From positions 186,001-250,000 of the forward strand of contig NZ_CP051154.1 in NCBI RefSeq assembly GCF_012317045.1: a stretch of DNA of 64,000 bases. The letters run 5' to 3'. Positions 9,324 to 16,626 of the stretch are shown here, one piece after another (position 1 is the stretch's first letter; the number at the start of each line of letters is the position of its first letter). The notes beneath the pieces were generated by a model, which did no database searches, was not told the DNA's origin, and saw nothing but the letters and a program-made list of their open reading frames with translations. Made by a program: the position numbers and the translations under genes. This stretch comes from Leifsonia sp. PS1209. Its GTDB lineage: Bacteria > Actinomycetota > Actinomycetes > Actinomycetales > Microbacteriaceae.

Positions 9324-9406
9324 CCGCCATCGTTGGCGGCTGGGTTGAGTGTTGCAGGTGGTGAGGTTGTCGTCAAGAGTTGAAGCCAACGGATTCGATA
9401 ACGAAT
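9324..9406 (-). promoter_or_regulatory. xylF promoter and candidate ROK operator
   Basis: On the minus strand TTGACG (9371-9376) and AACACT (9348-9353) are separated by 17 bases, a plausible sigma-70-type promoter. Just upstream is the inverted repeat ATTCG-ATAA-CGAAT (9393-9406), a reasonable ROK-type operator. Between the -10 and the ribosome site lies a second perfect inverted repeat, CCGCCA-TCGT-TGGCGG (9324-9339), which could be another operator half or a 5' UTR hairpin. Function is inferred only. Confidence 0.5.
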
Positions 9407-9452
9407 AGACACGCATTCGGGGGGTGTGGCACCGCAGGTGTTGCGCGCCGGG

Positions 9453-10634
9453 TCAGGCGGGCGAGTCGATCGGCGTGATGTTCACGCAGTCCACGGCATA
9501 TGCGACCGCGCCGAGCGTCGCCGCACGCGTCCCGAGCTGCCCCTGGACGATGTCGGGCATGAGGTCTTCGTTGACGATGATCGACCGCTCGACGGCGTGC
9601 CGCATCGGCCCGAGCAGCAGCTCGCCCGCCCTGGCCAGCTCGCCGCCGACGACCACCCGCTCCGGGTCGATCAGGTTGCACAGGTTCGCCGTCGCGATAC
9701 CGATGTGCTTGCCCGCGTCGGCGATGGCCCTGATGCAGCGTGCATCCCCGGCCATCGCCTGGATGACCACATCGCCCAGTTTCAGACTGCCCAGGTGGTC
9801 GCGCAGCTCGTCGAGGATCGCCGGACCGCCCGCGATGGCTTCGAGGCAGCCGCGGTTGCCGCACCGGCAGAGCGGGCCGTTCTCCCGGATGGTGGTGTGC
9901 CCGAACTCGCCGGCCACGCCGTGGAACCCGCGATAGACCTGCCCGTTCAGGATGAGCCCTGCGCCGATCCCGTCCCCGAGTTCGAGCGTGATCGTGTTGC
10001 GCTTTCCGCGCCCTGCGCCGAGCCTGGACTCCGCCAGGGCGGTCAGATTCGCGGCGTTGTCGATGAACACCGGGCGCTTCAGCCTGCGCTCCATCACCTC
10101 GGCGACGTCCACGCCGTCCCAGCCGCGCATGATGCCGCTGCGGGCGATGGTGCCGCTCGCCCTGTCCAGCGGGGCGGGGAGCGCGATGCCGACGGCGAGC
10201 ACCTCGTCGCGGCCCGCATCCACGGATTCGAGCATGTCGGTGAGCAGCAGCGAGACCTTGTCGAGCTCGTTGTCCGCCCTGTGGTCTTTGGCGAGCGGCA
10301 TGTGGTTCTCGGCAACCACCGTGTGCGCGACGTCCGCGAGCGCGATCCGCATGTGCCTGGTGGAGAAGTGCACGCCGACCACGAGTCCGAGCGCGTGCGC
10401 CAGCGTGACGTGCTGGGCGCGCCTGCCGCTCCGGATGCTCTGAGCGGTATGCAGGACGCCCGAGGTCGACAGCTCCTTCACGATGTTGGACACCGTGGCG
10501 GGGGAGAGGCCGGTGGCGCCGGCGAGCTCGACCTGCGTCAGCCCGCCGTGCTTCTTGATGGCGTCGACAATCCGCGCCCGGTTGGCTTCACGAAGTGAAG
10601 TCTGCGAACCCGGGGTTCGCCGCTGCGTTGCCAC
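9453..10634 (-). CDS. ROK-family transcriptional regulator
   Basis: Sugar-responsive repressor, 393 residues. N-terminal winged helix (GLTQVELAGATGLSPATVSNIVKELSTSGV) followed by a ROK sugar-kinase-like domain with the zinc site visible as CRCGNRGCLEA and the GHTTI segment. It resembles XylR/NagC-class repressors that bind free sugars. The GTG at 10634 lies seven bases after a TATCCT -10-like hexamer, suggesting a leaderless mRNA. It sits 150 bases before xylF in the same direction and is the obvious candidate regulator of the transporter. Confidence 0.9.
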   Translation of the reverse strand: MATQRRTPGSQTSLREANRARIVDAIKKHGGLTQVELAGATGLSPATVSNIVKELSTSGVLHTAQSIRSGRRAQHVTLAHALGLVVGVHFSTRHMRIALADVAHTVVAENHMPLAKDHRADNELDKVSLLLTDMLESVDAGRDEVLAVGIALPAPLDRASGTIARSGIMRGWDGVDVAEVMERRLKRPVFIDNAANLTALAESRLGAGRGKRNTITLELGDGIGAGLILNGQVYRGFHGVAGEFGHTTIRENGPLCRCGNRGCLEAIAGGPAILDELRDHLGSLKLGDVVIQAMAGDARCIRAIADAGKHIGIATANLCNLIDPERVVVGGELARAGELLLGPMRHAVERSIIVNEDLMPDIVQGQLGTRAATLGAVAYAVDCVNITPIDSPA

Positions 10635-10641
10635 GATCAGC

Positions 10642-10647
10642 AGGATA
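10642..10647 (-). promoter_or_regulatory. Leaderless -10 for the ROK regulator
   Basis: Minus-strand TATCCT, seven bases before the GTG at 10634. A 19-base inverted repeat, AACCGT(10683-10688)...ACGGTT(10696-10701), lies about 50 bases upstream and could be an autoregulatory operator. Confidence 0.45.
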
Positions 10648-10757
10648 CATGCCCCGCGGTCGAGGGGGTGGGGAGTGTGGGAAACCGTCGGCCGAACGGT
10701 TATCTCTTTGTGAGGAACGGACCCGCACGACGCCGCCCTCGCTGGCAGGATAGAAGC

Positions 10758-11144
10758 ATGGCCGACATGCACGTTCACCCGGACCGACTTGAGATCCACC
10801 TCACGCCGGCGGAGAAGGTGCTCGCTCTGAAGCGCGACGACCTCATCGTGCCGAGAGAGAGCATCCGGTCCGTGGCGATCACCGAGGACCCGTGGATCTG
10901 GATCCGCGGCATCCGCGCGCCGGGAGCCGCCGTGCCGTTGACGCTCTCCGTCGGAACCTGGAAGTTCCACGGCGGCAAGGACTTCCTGCTCATCAAGGGC
11001 AAGCAGCGCGCGGCCGTGGTGATCGACCTGGAGGGCGAGGAGTACTCGCGCATCATCGTCTCGACGCCGCACGCGACCAAGCTCATCGAGGCGCTCCGGG
11101 TGGATGCGGCCGGCACCCCGGCGCAGGGCGAGACCTCGCTGTAG
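10758..11144 (+). CDS. Hypothetical protein (128 aa), possible PH-like fold
   Basis: Not recognised by name. A 128-residue soluble protein rich in beta-strand patterns (LEIHLTPAEKVLAL, SIRSVAITEDPWIWIRGIRAPG, DFLLIKGKQRAAVVIDL, EYSRIIVST) ending in a helix HATKLIEALR; this layout is reminiscent of bacterial PH domains. It is transcribed away from the ROK gene and converges with a DUF1304 gene. CAGGAT lies six bases before the ATG. No catalytic motif is visible. Confidence 0.75.
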   Translation: MADMHVHPDRLEIHLTPAEKVLALKRDDLIVPRESIRSVAITEDPWIWIRGIRAPGAAVPLTLSVGTWKFHGGKDFLLIKGKQRAAVVIDLEGEEYSRIIVSTPHATKLIEALRVDAAGTPAQGETSL

Positions 11145-11175
11145 CGGCTGCCGCCACCCAGCCGCCGCCCGCGCG

Positions 11176-11556
11176 TCAGCCGAGGACCAGCAGCACCAGT
11201 CCCACCAGCGGCAGCGCGCCCTGCAGCAGCGCGGCGCGCAGGAACGCCCGCCCGGTCGTGATCAGCACCACCGCCGCGAGCACCATGCATACGGCGGAGA
11301 AGAACACGATCCCGAACCCCACATCCCGGAGCGTCGTCCAGTAGAGCACCAGCCCGACCGCCGCGCCCCCGGCGAGGAACAGGTTGTAGAACCCCTGGTT
11401 GTACGCCATCGCCCTGATCGTGTCCGCGTCGCGTTGGCTGGCCACCCCGAACCTGCGCCATACGCCGGGTGACGACCAGAACACGCTCTCCATCGCGAAG
11501 AACGCCAGGTGCACGACGGCGGCCGCGGCGATCAGGATGGAACCGATGATGGCCAT
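11176..11556 (-). CDS. DUF1304 membrane protein, copy 1
   Basis: Small four-helix membrane protein of the DUF1304 family, 126 residues, function unknown. The family signature MESVFW...VWRRFGVASQRDADTIRAMAYNQGFYNLFLA is clear, and hydrophobic segments cover most of the rest. The ATG at 11556 is chosen over 11568 because it is seven bases after a TATGCT hexamer. A clearly related second copy lies at 12834-13214, on the far side of the FAD monooxygenase. Confidence 0.88.
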   Translation of the reverse strand: MAIIGSILIAAAAVVHLAFFAMESVFWSSPGVWRRFGVASQRDADTIRAMAYNQGFYNLFLAGGAAVGLVLYWTTLRDVGFGIVFFSAVCMVLAAVVLITTGRAFLRAALLQGALPLVGLVLLVLG

Positions 11557-11563
11557 GCGTGTG

Positions 11564-11573
11564 AGCATACGCT
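11564..11573. promoter_or_regulatory. Overlapping divergent leaderless -10 elements
   Basis: Minus-strand TATGCT (11564-11569) serves the DUF1304 gene and plus-strand TACGCT (11568-11573) the monooxygenase; they share two bases, and each is seven bases from its start codon. The two start codons are only 24 bases apart, so the two promoters probably exclude each other. Confidence 0.55.
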
Positions 11574-11580
11574 GGGGACT

Positions 11581-12801
11581 ATGCACACTGTGGAGACTTC
11601 GTGCGTGATCGCCGGCGGCGGTCCCGCCGGCATGATGCTCGGCCTGATCCTGGCGAGGTCGGGGCTGGATGTGGTGGTGCTGGAGAAGCACGCCGACTTC
11701 TTCCGCGACTTCCGCGGCGACACCATCCACCCGTCGACCATCACCGTGCTCGGCGAGCTCGGGCTGCGCGACCGCTTCCTCGGGATGCCGCACACGAGCA
11801 TCCGGACACTGGATGCGGTGGTCAACGGCACCAGGCTGCACCCGATCGACTTCGGGATGCTCCCACCGCCCGACGATTTCCTGGTCATGGCGCCGCAGTG
11901 GGATTTCCTCTCCTTCCTCGCGCAGGAGGCCGCGGCGTTCCCGGGCTTCCACCTACTGATGGAGACCGACGCCGTCGGGCTCATCCGGGAGGAAGGTGCG
12001 GTGCGCGGTGTGACGGCGCACGGGCCGGACGGGGAGCTGGAGGTGCGCGCATCCCTGACGGTCGCCGCCGACGGCCGCGATTCGACGCTCCGGGATGCTG
12101 CCGGCCTGCGCCCTCGCCGGTTCGGCGTCCCGATCGACGTGCTCTGGTTCCGCGTTCCCAAGCCCGACCGTGTGCCGCCGAGCACGCTCGCGTACGTCGA
12201 CCAGCACTCGATGGTGATCACGATCGACCGCGGTGACTACTTCCAGACCGGCGTGATCATCGAGAAGGGCGGCTTCGACACCCTGCGCGCGGCCGGGCTG
12301 CCGCACTTCCACCGGATGCTCGGCGAGGTCGCACCCGTGCTGGCGCCGGTGGTGGACGCGATCGCCTCGTGGGACGACGTCAAGCTCCTCTCGGTCCAGA
12401 TCAACCGCCTCGACCGCTGGTTCCGCTCCGGTTTCCTCGCGATCGGCGACGCCGCCCACGCGATGTCGCCCGCGTTCGGCGTCGGCGTCAATTACGCGGT
12501 GCAGGATGCGGTTGCGACGGCCAACGCGGTCGCCGCCCCGCTGCGTTCCGGCCCGGTCGACCTCCGGGTGCTGGAGGCGGTGCAGCACCGCCGCCTGCCT
12601 CCCGTCGCCAGGATGCAGGGCCTCCAGCTCGCGGCGCACGAGTTCATCGCGCGCCCGGGAGGCGCTGCCCGCCTGCCCAACCCGCTGCCCGCTCCGCTCC
12701 GGGCGCTCCTCACCGCTGCCATGCCGGTGGCGCGCCGTGCGTCAGCGCGGATCGTCGGCCGCGGCTTCCTCCCGGAGCACATCGCGCCCGAGCTGCGCTG
12801 A
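11581..12801 (+). CDS. FAD-dependent aromatic-type monooxygenase
   Basis: Flavoprotein hydroxylase of the p-hydroxybenzoate hydroxylase fold, 406 residues. Rossmann FAD motif GGGPAGMMLGLILARSG near residue 12, conserved middle ADGRDSTLR (DG motif), and the late GDAAHAMSPAFGVGVNYAVQDA which contacts the flavin phosphates. The substrate is unknown; similar proteins act on phenolic or polyketide compounds. It lies between two DUF1304 membrane protein genes, both reading the opposite way, an arrangement that looks like a local duplication around it. Confidence 0.88.
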   Translation: MHTVETSCVIAGGGPAGMMLGLILARSGLDVVVLEKHADFFRDFRGDTIHPSTITVLGELGLRDRFLGMPHTSIRTLDAVVNGTRLHPIDFGMLPPPDDFLVMAPQWDFLSFLAQEAAAFPGFHLLMETDAVGLIREEGAVRGVTAHGPDGELEVRASLTVAADGRDSTLRDAAGLRPRRFGVPIDVLWFRVPKPDRVPPSTLAYVDQHSMVITIDRGDYFQTGVIIEKGGFDTLRAAGLPHFHRMLGEVAPVLAPVVDAIASWDDVKLLSVQINRLDRWFRSGFLAIGDAAHAMSPAFGVGVNYAVQDAVATANAVAAPLRSGPVDLRVLEAVQHRRLPPVARMQGLQLAAHEFIARPGGAARLPNPLPAPLRALLTAAMPVARRASARIVGRGFLPEHIAPELR

Positions 12802-12807
12802 CGGCCG

Positions 12808-12837
12808 CTGACGGCTGCTGCTTGGCCCTGCCGTCAG
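12808..12837. terminator. Hairpin between convergent genes
   Basis: CTGACGGC (12808-12815) and GCCGTCAG (12830-12837) form an 8-bp stem with a 14-base loop, and a second copy of the left arm is at 12798-12805. The right arm contains the stop codon of DUF1304 copy 2. No T-tract. Confidence 0.4.
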
Positions 12838-13214
12838 GACAGCAGCATGAGGATGAATCCGATCAACGGAAGGATCCCCTGGATGAGCGCCGGCCGGATG
12901 TACCCACGCCCGGTGGTGATGAGCACAACGGACGCGGCGAACATGCTCGCGGTGCTGAACAGGATCAGCGCCAGCCCGACATCGTGCATCCCGACCCCGA
13001 ACAGGATGAGCCCGACGATCGCTCCGATGGCGAGGAAGAGGTTGTAGAACCCCTGGTTGTACGCCATCGGCCGCGTGGTGTCCGCGGCCTCCTGCGACGC
13101 CACCCCGAACCGCTTCCACACCGCCGGCCGCGTCCAGCCGACGCTCTCCATGACGAAGATGGCGATGTGCAGGGCTGCGGCAAGGGTGACCACCACGGTC
13201 GCGAGGACGATCAT
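12834..13214 (-). CDS. DUF1304 membrane protein, copy 2
   Basis: Paralogue of the 11176-11556 gene, also 126 residues, sharing the segments FGVASQ, MAYNQGFYNLFLA and VVLITTGR and the same helix order. Function unknown. The ATG at 13214 is six bases after TATGCT, whereas the longer GTG start at 13235 would overlap that element. It converges with the FAD monooxygenase. Confidence 0.88.
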   Translation of the reverse strand: MIVLATVVVTLAAALHIAIFVMESVGWTRPAVWKRFGVASQEAADTTRPMAYNQGFYNLFLAIGAIVGLILFGVGMHDVGLALILFSTASMFAASVVLITTGRGYIRPALIQGILPLIGFILMLLS

Positions 13215-13220
13215 GCGGTC

Positions 13221-13226
13221 AGCATA
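13221..13226 (-). promoter_or_regulatory. Leaderless -10 for DUF1304 copy 2
   Basis: Minus-strand TATGCT, six bases before the ATG; identical to the hexamer of copy 1, so the promoter appears to have been duplicated with the gene. Confidence 0.5.
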
Positions 13227-13263
13227 CGGTGACACCCCGCCCGCAGGCGGCAGGCGCGCACGG

Positions 13264-14286
13264 TCAGGCGCGCACCTCCACCACCGTCCGCCCGCGCAGC
13301 TTCCCGGCCAGCAGTTCCTCCGCAGCCGCGATCGTCTCGGCCAGCGGGATGAACGCCGTCATCGCCGCAAGCGATTCAGTGTCCAGGTCGACCGCCAGCC
13401 GCCGCCACGCCGTTTCGCGCAGCGCGATGGGCGCCTCGACCGAGTTGATCCCGGCCAGAGTGACCCCGCGCAGGATGAACGGCATCACCGTCGCGGGCAG
13501 CTCCGGACCTTGCGCCAGCCCGCACGCCGCCACCGTCCCGCCGTACGTCGTCTGCGCGAGCGCGTTCGCGAGCGTGTGGCTGCCGACGGCGTCCACCACC
13601 CCCGCCCAGCGCTGACGCTGCAGCGGCTTGCCGGGATCGCTGAGTTCCGCCCGGTCGATGATCGTCGTCGCGCCGAGGTCGGTCAGGTAGTCGGCCTGCT
13701 CCTCCGGCCGTCCCGTGGATGCGGTAACCGGGTAACCCAGTTTCGCCAACACGGCCACGGCCACCGACCCGACACCCCCTGCCGCTCCCGTCACCAGCAC
13801 GCTCGACCCGGCGTCCGCGACAACCTGTGGATCCAGCCCGTTCCGTTCCAGCGCGAGCACCGACAGCATCGCGGTGAATCCCGCGGTCCCGACCGCCGCC
13901 GCCTGCGCACTGCTCAGCACCTCCGGCACCCGCACCAGCGCATCCCCGCGCACGCGAGCCCGTTCCGCCAGCCCCCCGTGATGTGACTCGCCGATCCCGT
14001 CGCCGTTCAGCACCACCCGGTCCCCGGGCACCCACCGCTCGTCTGCGGACTCCTCCACCACGCCCACCAGGTCGATCCCCGGAATCAGCGGCGACGTCCG
14101 AGCCACCCCCGGCCGCCCGGCGATGGCGAGCGCATCCTTGAAGTTGAGGTCGGAGTACTCGACGGCAATGGTCACATCCCCCGGCATCAGGAACGCATCC
14201 GTCACCCGCCGCACCTCGGCGGTATGCGCCACGATCCGCCCCGCCTCAGCGTCCTGCTCGATCACGATGGCCCGAAAGTCAGTCAT
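13264..14286 (-). CDS. Quinone oxidoreductase, YhdH/AcuI (acrylyl-CoA reductase-like) family
   Basis: NADPH-dependent medium-chain dehydrogenase without catalytic zinc, 340 residues. Visible landmarks are YSDLNFKDALAIAGRPGVART near the N-terminus, PLIPGIDLVGVV, and the nucleotide-binding VLVTGAAGGVGSVAVAVLAKLGY. The family reduces acrylyl-CoA or similar enones. The ATG at 14286 is seven bases after TATGGT. Acrylyl-CoA detoxification would fit the propionate genes 7 kb away, but that link is inference. Confidence 0.88.
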   Translation of the reverse strand: MTDFRAIVIEQDAEAGRIVAHTAEVRRVTDAFLMPGDVTIAVEYSDLNFKDALAIAGRPGVARTSPLIPGIDLVGVVEESADERWVPGDRVVLNGDGIGESHHGGLAERARVRGDALVRVPEVLSSAQAAAVGTAGFTAMLSVLALERNGLDPQVVADAGSSVLVTGAAGGVGSVAVAVLAKLGYPVTASTGRPEEQADYLTDLGATTIIDRAELSDPGKPLQRQRWAGVVDAVGSHTLANALAQTTYGGTVAACGLAQGPELPATVMPFILRGVTLAGINSVEAPIALRETAWRRLAVDLDTESLAAMTAFIPLAETIAAAEELLAGKLRGRTVVEVRA

Positions 14287-14293
14287 GGCTTTC

Positions 14294-14299
14294 ACCATA
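14294..14299 (-). promoter_or_regulatory. Leaderless -10 for YhdH/AcuI gene
   Basis: Minus-strand TATGGT, seven bases before the ATG at 14286. Confidence 0.45.
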
Positions 14300-14409
14300 C
14301 GCCGACCAGTGGATGCGCCACCCGGGTCGCCGGGGCGGCCCGCCTGGGCCGCCTGGCCCGCTTGGCCCGTCACCGCGCCACCCGACCCTGCGCGAGCCGC
14401 GCGCCCGCG

Positions 14410-15186
14410 CTAGTTCAACACCCGCACCCCACCCGGCAGCACCCCGCCCGCGTACAGCGCGCTCGCCGCATCCTGCAGCGCGGTCAACGCCAGCCGCTGC
14501 GTCCACGGACCGTACGACACCCGCGCCACCCCGAGCTCTTCCAGCCGCGCTGGCGCCACGGACCCCGGCACTCCGATCACGCTGAGCTTCCGCACCCCGA
14601 GCCCTCCCACGAGCAGCTCGATCGCTGTCTCGTCGAGCCGCCCGGGTACGAACACGCAGGTCGCCCCTTCGTCGAGGAACGCGCGCCCGCGCTCGATCGC
14701 TTCGCGCGCCTTCTCCTCGGTGGGCCGCTGGTCGTCATGCAGGAACACGTCGGTGCGCGCGTTGAGTGCGAACGGCACTCCTTCGGCCTCCGCCCCGGCG
14801 ATGGCGGCCCGCACGGCGGCGACCGCCTCCTCGAACGAGCGCGTCCCGTCTTCGAGGTTCGCTCCGACCGCGCCGACGCCGATCGCGCGCCGGATCGTCT
14901 CGCCCGGGTCGCCGTATCCCGCTTCGAGGTCGGCACTGACCGGCAGGTCGGTCGCATCCACAATCCGCCCGATGGCCGCGAGCATCAGGTCGAGCGGGAT
15001 GCGCTCGCCGTCGTCGTAGCCGTGGGATGCGGCGATCGAGTGGCTCGCCGTCGCGATGGCGCGGGTGTCGGGGAGTGCGGCGATCGCGCGCGTGCTGATC
15101 GCATCCCACACGTTCACCACCTGAAGCAGCTCGGGGGCGTCGTGCAGTCGGCGCAGCTCGGCGCCGAGTTCGTTGTTCGCGTTCAC
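14410..15186 (-). CDS. Isocitrate lyase/PEP mutase superfamily protein
   Basis: 258-residue TIM-barrel enzyme of the ICL/PEPM superfamily. Visible are VVNVWDAISTRAI, the metal-binding SADLEAGYGD and LNARTDVFL strands. The KKCGH-type catalytic Cys loop of true isocitrate or methylisocitrate lyases is absent (here GANLEDGTR), so it is more likely a phosphonopyruvate-hydrolase-like or oxaloacetate-decarboxylase-like member. The real methylisocitrate lyase of this window is prpB. The GTG at 15186 is six bases after TATGGT. Confidence 0.85.
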   Translation of the reverse strand: MNANNELGAELRRLHDAPELLQVVNVWDAISTRAIAALPDTRAIATASHSIAASHGYDDGERIPLDLMLAAIGRIVDATDLPVSADLEAGYGDPGETIRRAIGVGAVGANLEDGTRSFEEAVAAVRAAIAGAEAEGVPFALNARTDVFLHDDQRPTEEKAREAIERGRAFLDEGATCVFVPGRLDETAIELLVGGLGVRKLSVIGVPGSVAPARLEELGVARVSYGPWTQRLALTALQDAASALYAGGVLPGGVRVLN

Positions 15187-15192
15187 GATGTC

Positions 15193-15225
15193 ACCATACG
15201 ACCCCGCGCCCGGCGGCTCTAGGAT
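15193..15225. promoter_or_regulatory. Divergent leaderless promoters, ICL-like gene / LssY_C gene
   Basis: Minus-strand TATGGT (15193-15198) and plus-strand TAGGAT (15220-15225) are each six bases from their start codon; the 45-base gap between the two starts holds both. Confidence 0.5.
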
Positions 15226-15231
15226 GAGCGC

Positions 15232-16620
15232 ATGGCCGAGACGGCGGTGACCAAGACCCGGTCGGCGACGGGCCGGCGCCGGTCGACCAACGTCGTCGTC
15301 GACAACCTCTTCTTCGTCTTCGGCGGCGCGGCCGTGGTCTGGCTGGCCTGGATTGTCCTCACCGAGAGTTTTTCGTGGGGCTGGTTCCTCGTCGCGTTCT
15401 TCGTGCTGTTCTGGGTGGTGGTCGCCTATCTGGTCCTGCCGCGCCTGCACCGCATACTGACCTCGATCTACGTCCCGGACTACTTCATCGGCAGGGCCCG
15501 CACCAGCGACGGCCTGCTCGGCGACCCCATCAACCTGGCGGTTCTCGGCACCGAGGCCCAGCTGGATAAGGCGATGACGGAGGCCGGCTGGACCAGGGCG
15601 GACGACGTGACGTTGCGCACCAGCTGGCGGATCGTCGCATCCACTCTGTTGCGCCGCAGCTACGACGAGGCTCCCGTGAGCCCGCTGTTCCTGTTCGGCC
15701 ATCAGCAGGATGTCGCCTACCAGCAGGAGGTCCGCGGCAACCCGTCGAAGCGCCACCATGTGCGCTTCTGGCGGTGCCCGGAGGGCTGGCTCCTCCCCGG
15801 CGGTCACAACGCGGACTGGCTGGCGGCCGGCACGTTCGACCGTTCCGTGGGCTTCTCGCTGTTCACGTTGCAGATCACCCACAAGATCGACGCGAACACC
15901 GACGTCGAGCGCGACCACATCGTCTCCACCCTGATGGATGCGCGGATCGGCGTCGACGTCGAGGTCATCGAGGACTTCTCCACCGGCTACCACTCCCGCA
16001 ACGGCGGCGGCGACAGCATCGAGACCGACGGCAACCTCCCGGTGATCGACGTGCGCGCTGTCCCGGTGGATGCGGCTGCGATCGCGGTCGCGGACCAGGC
16101 GGATGCGAGACGCGCGGCGAGGGCGGAGGACCGGCCGATCCCCACGTCACTCGGCTTCCTGTTGATGCTGCTGCGAACGGTCGCGGGTGCGGTGTTCGTC
16201 GCGCTGACCGTGATCGACTGGCGCCAGTTCGTCCAGGCCCAGATGGACGACCCGGCGGCGGCGCTCACCGCCGACGAGAAGCCGATCGTGCAGCTCGTCC
16301 TCGTCGTGGTGATGGCCCTGTTCACGGTCGGCCTGCTCTTCTACCTGCTGCTGGCGATCCTGGTCTTCCGCGGCAGCAACTGGGCACGCATCGCCTCGAT
16401 GTCCTACAGTTCGCTGCTCATCATCATCTCCGCCATCGACTTCTTCAACGGCGGCCCCCAGGTCACCCTCCACAACAACGTCCTCGGCCTCCCGCTCGAC
16501 ATCCTGGTCGTCCTGGCCCTCTCCTCCCAGCGCTCCCGCCTCTGGGCCCGCCGCCCGCGTCCGCGCGGGTCGCGCGCATCGCGCACCGCCCGAGCCTCCA
16601 GCGCCCACCCCGCGACATAA
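15232..16620 (+). CDS. LssY C-terminal domain membrane protein
   Basis: 462-residue membrane protein. Two N-terminal helices (FFVFGGAAVVWLAWIVL and WFLVAFFVLFWVVVAYLVL) precede a large soluble LssY_C domain with the conserved stretch GDPINLAVLGTEAQLDKAMTEAGW, SPLFLFGHQQDVAYQQEV, HHVRFWRCPEGW and the conserved Asp/Thr-rich end ERDHIV; four more helices close the protein. The family is often next to PAP2 phosphatases or membrane transporters, but its function is unknown. Six bases separate its stop from the antiporter gene, which converges with it. Confidence 0.85.
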   Translation: MAETAVTKTRSATGRRRSTNVVVDNLFFVFGGAAVVWLAWIVLTESFSWGWFLVAFFVLFWVVVAYLVLPRLHRILTSIYVPDYFIGRARTSDGLLGDPINLAVLGTEAQLDKAMTEAGWTRADDVTLRTSWRIVASTLLRRSYDEAPVSPLFLFGHQQDVAYQQEVRGNPSKRHHVRFWRCPEGWLLPGGHNADWLAAGTFDRSVGFSLFTLQITHKIDANTDVERDHIVSTLMDARIGVDVEVIEDFSTGYHSRNGGGDSIETDGNLPVIDVRAVPVDAAAIAVADQADARRAARAEDRPIPTSLGFLLMLLRTVAGAVFVALTVIDWRQFVQAQMDDPAAALTADEKPIVQLVLVVVMALFTVGLLFYLLLAILVFRGSNWARIASMSYSSLLIIISAIDFFNGGPQVTLHNNVLGLPLDILVVLALSSQRSRLWARRPRPRGSRASRTARASSAHPAT

Positions 16621-16626
16621 TCCCCC

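Noticed and set aside
14410..15186. Assigning the ICL-superfamily gene as a second methylisocitrate lyase
   Set aside because: The KxCGH catalytic loop is missing, and prpB already has it.
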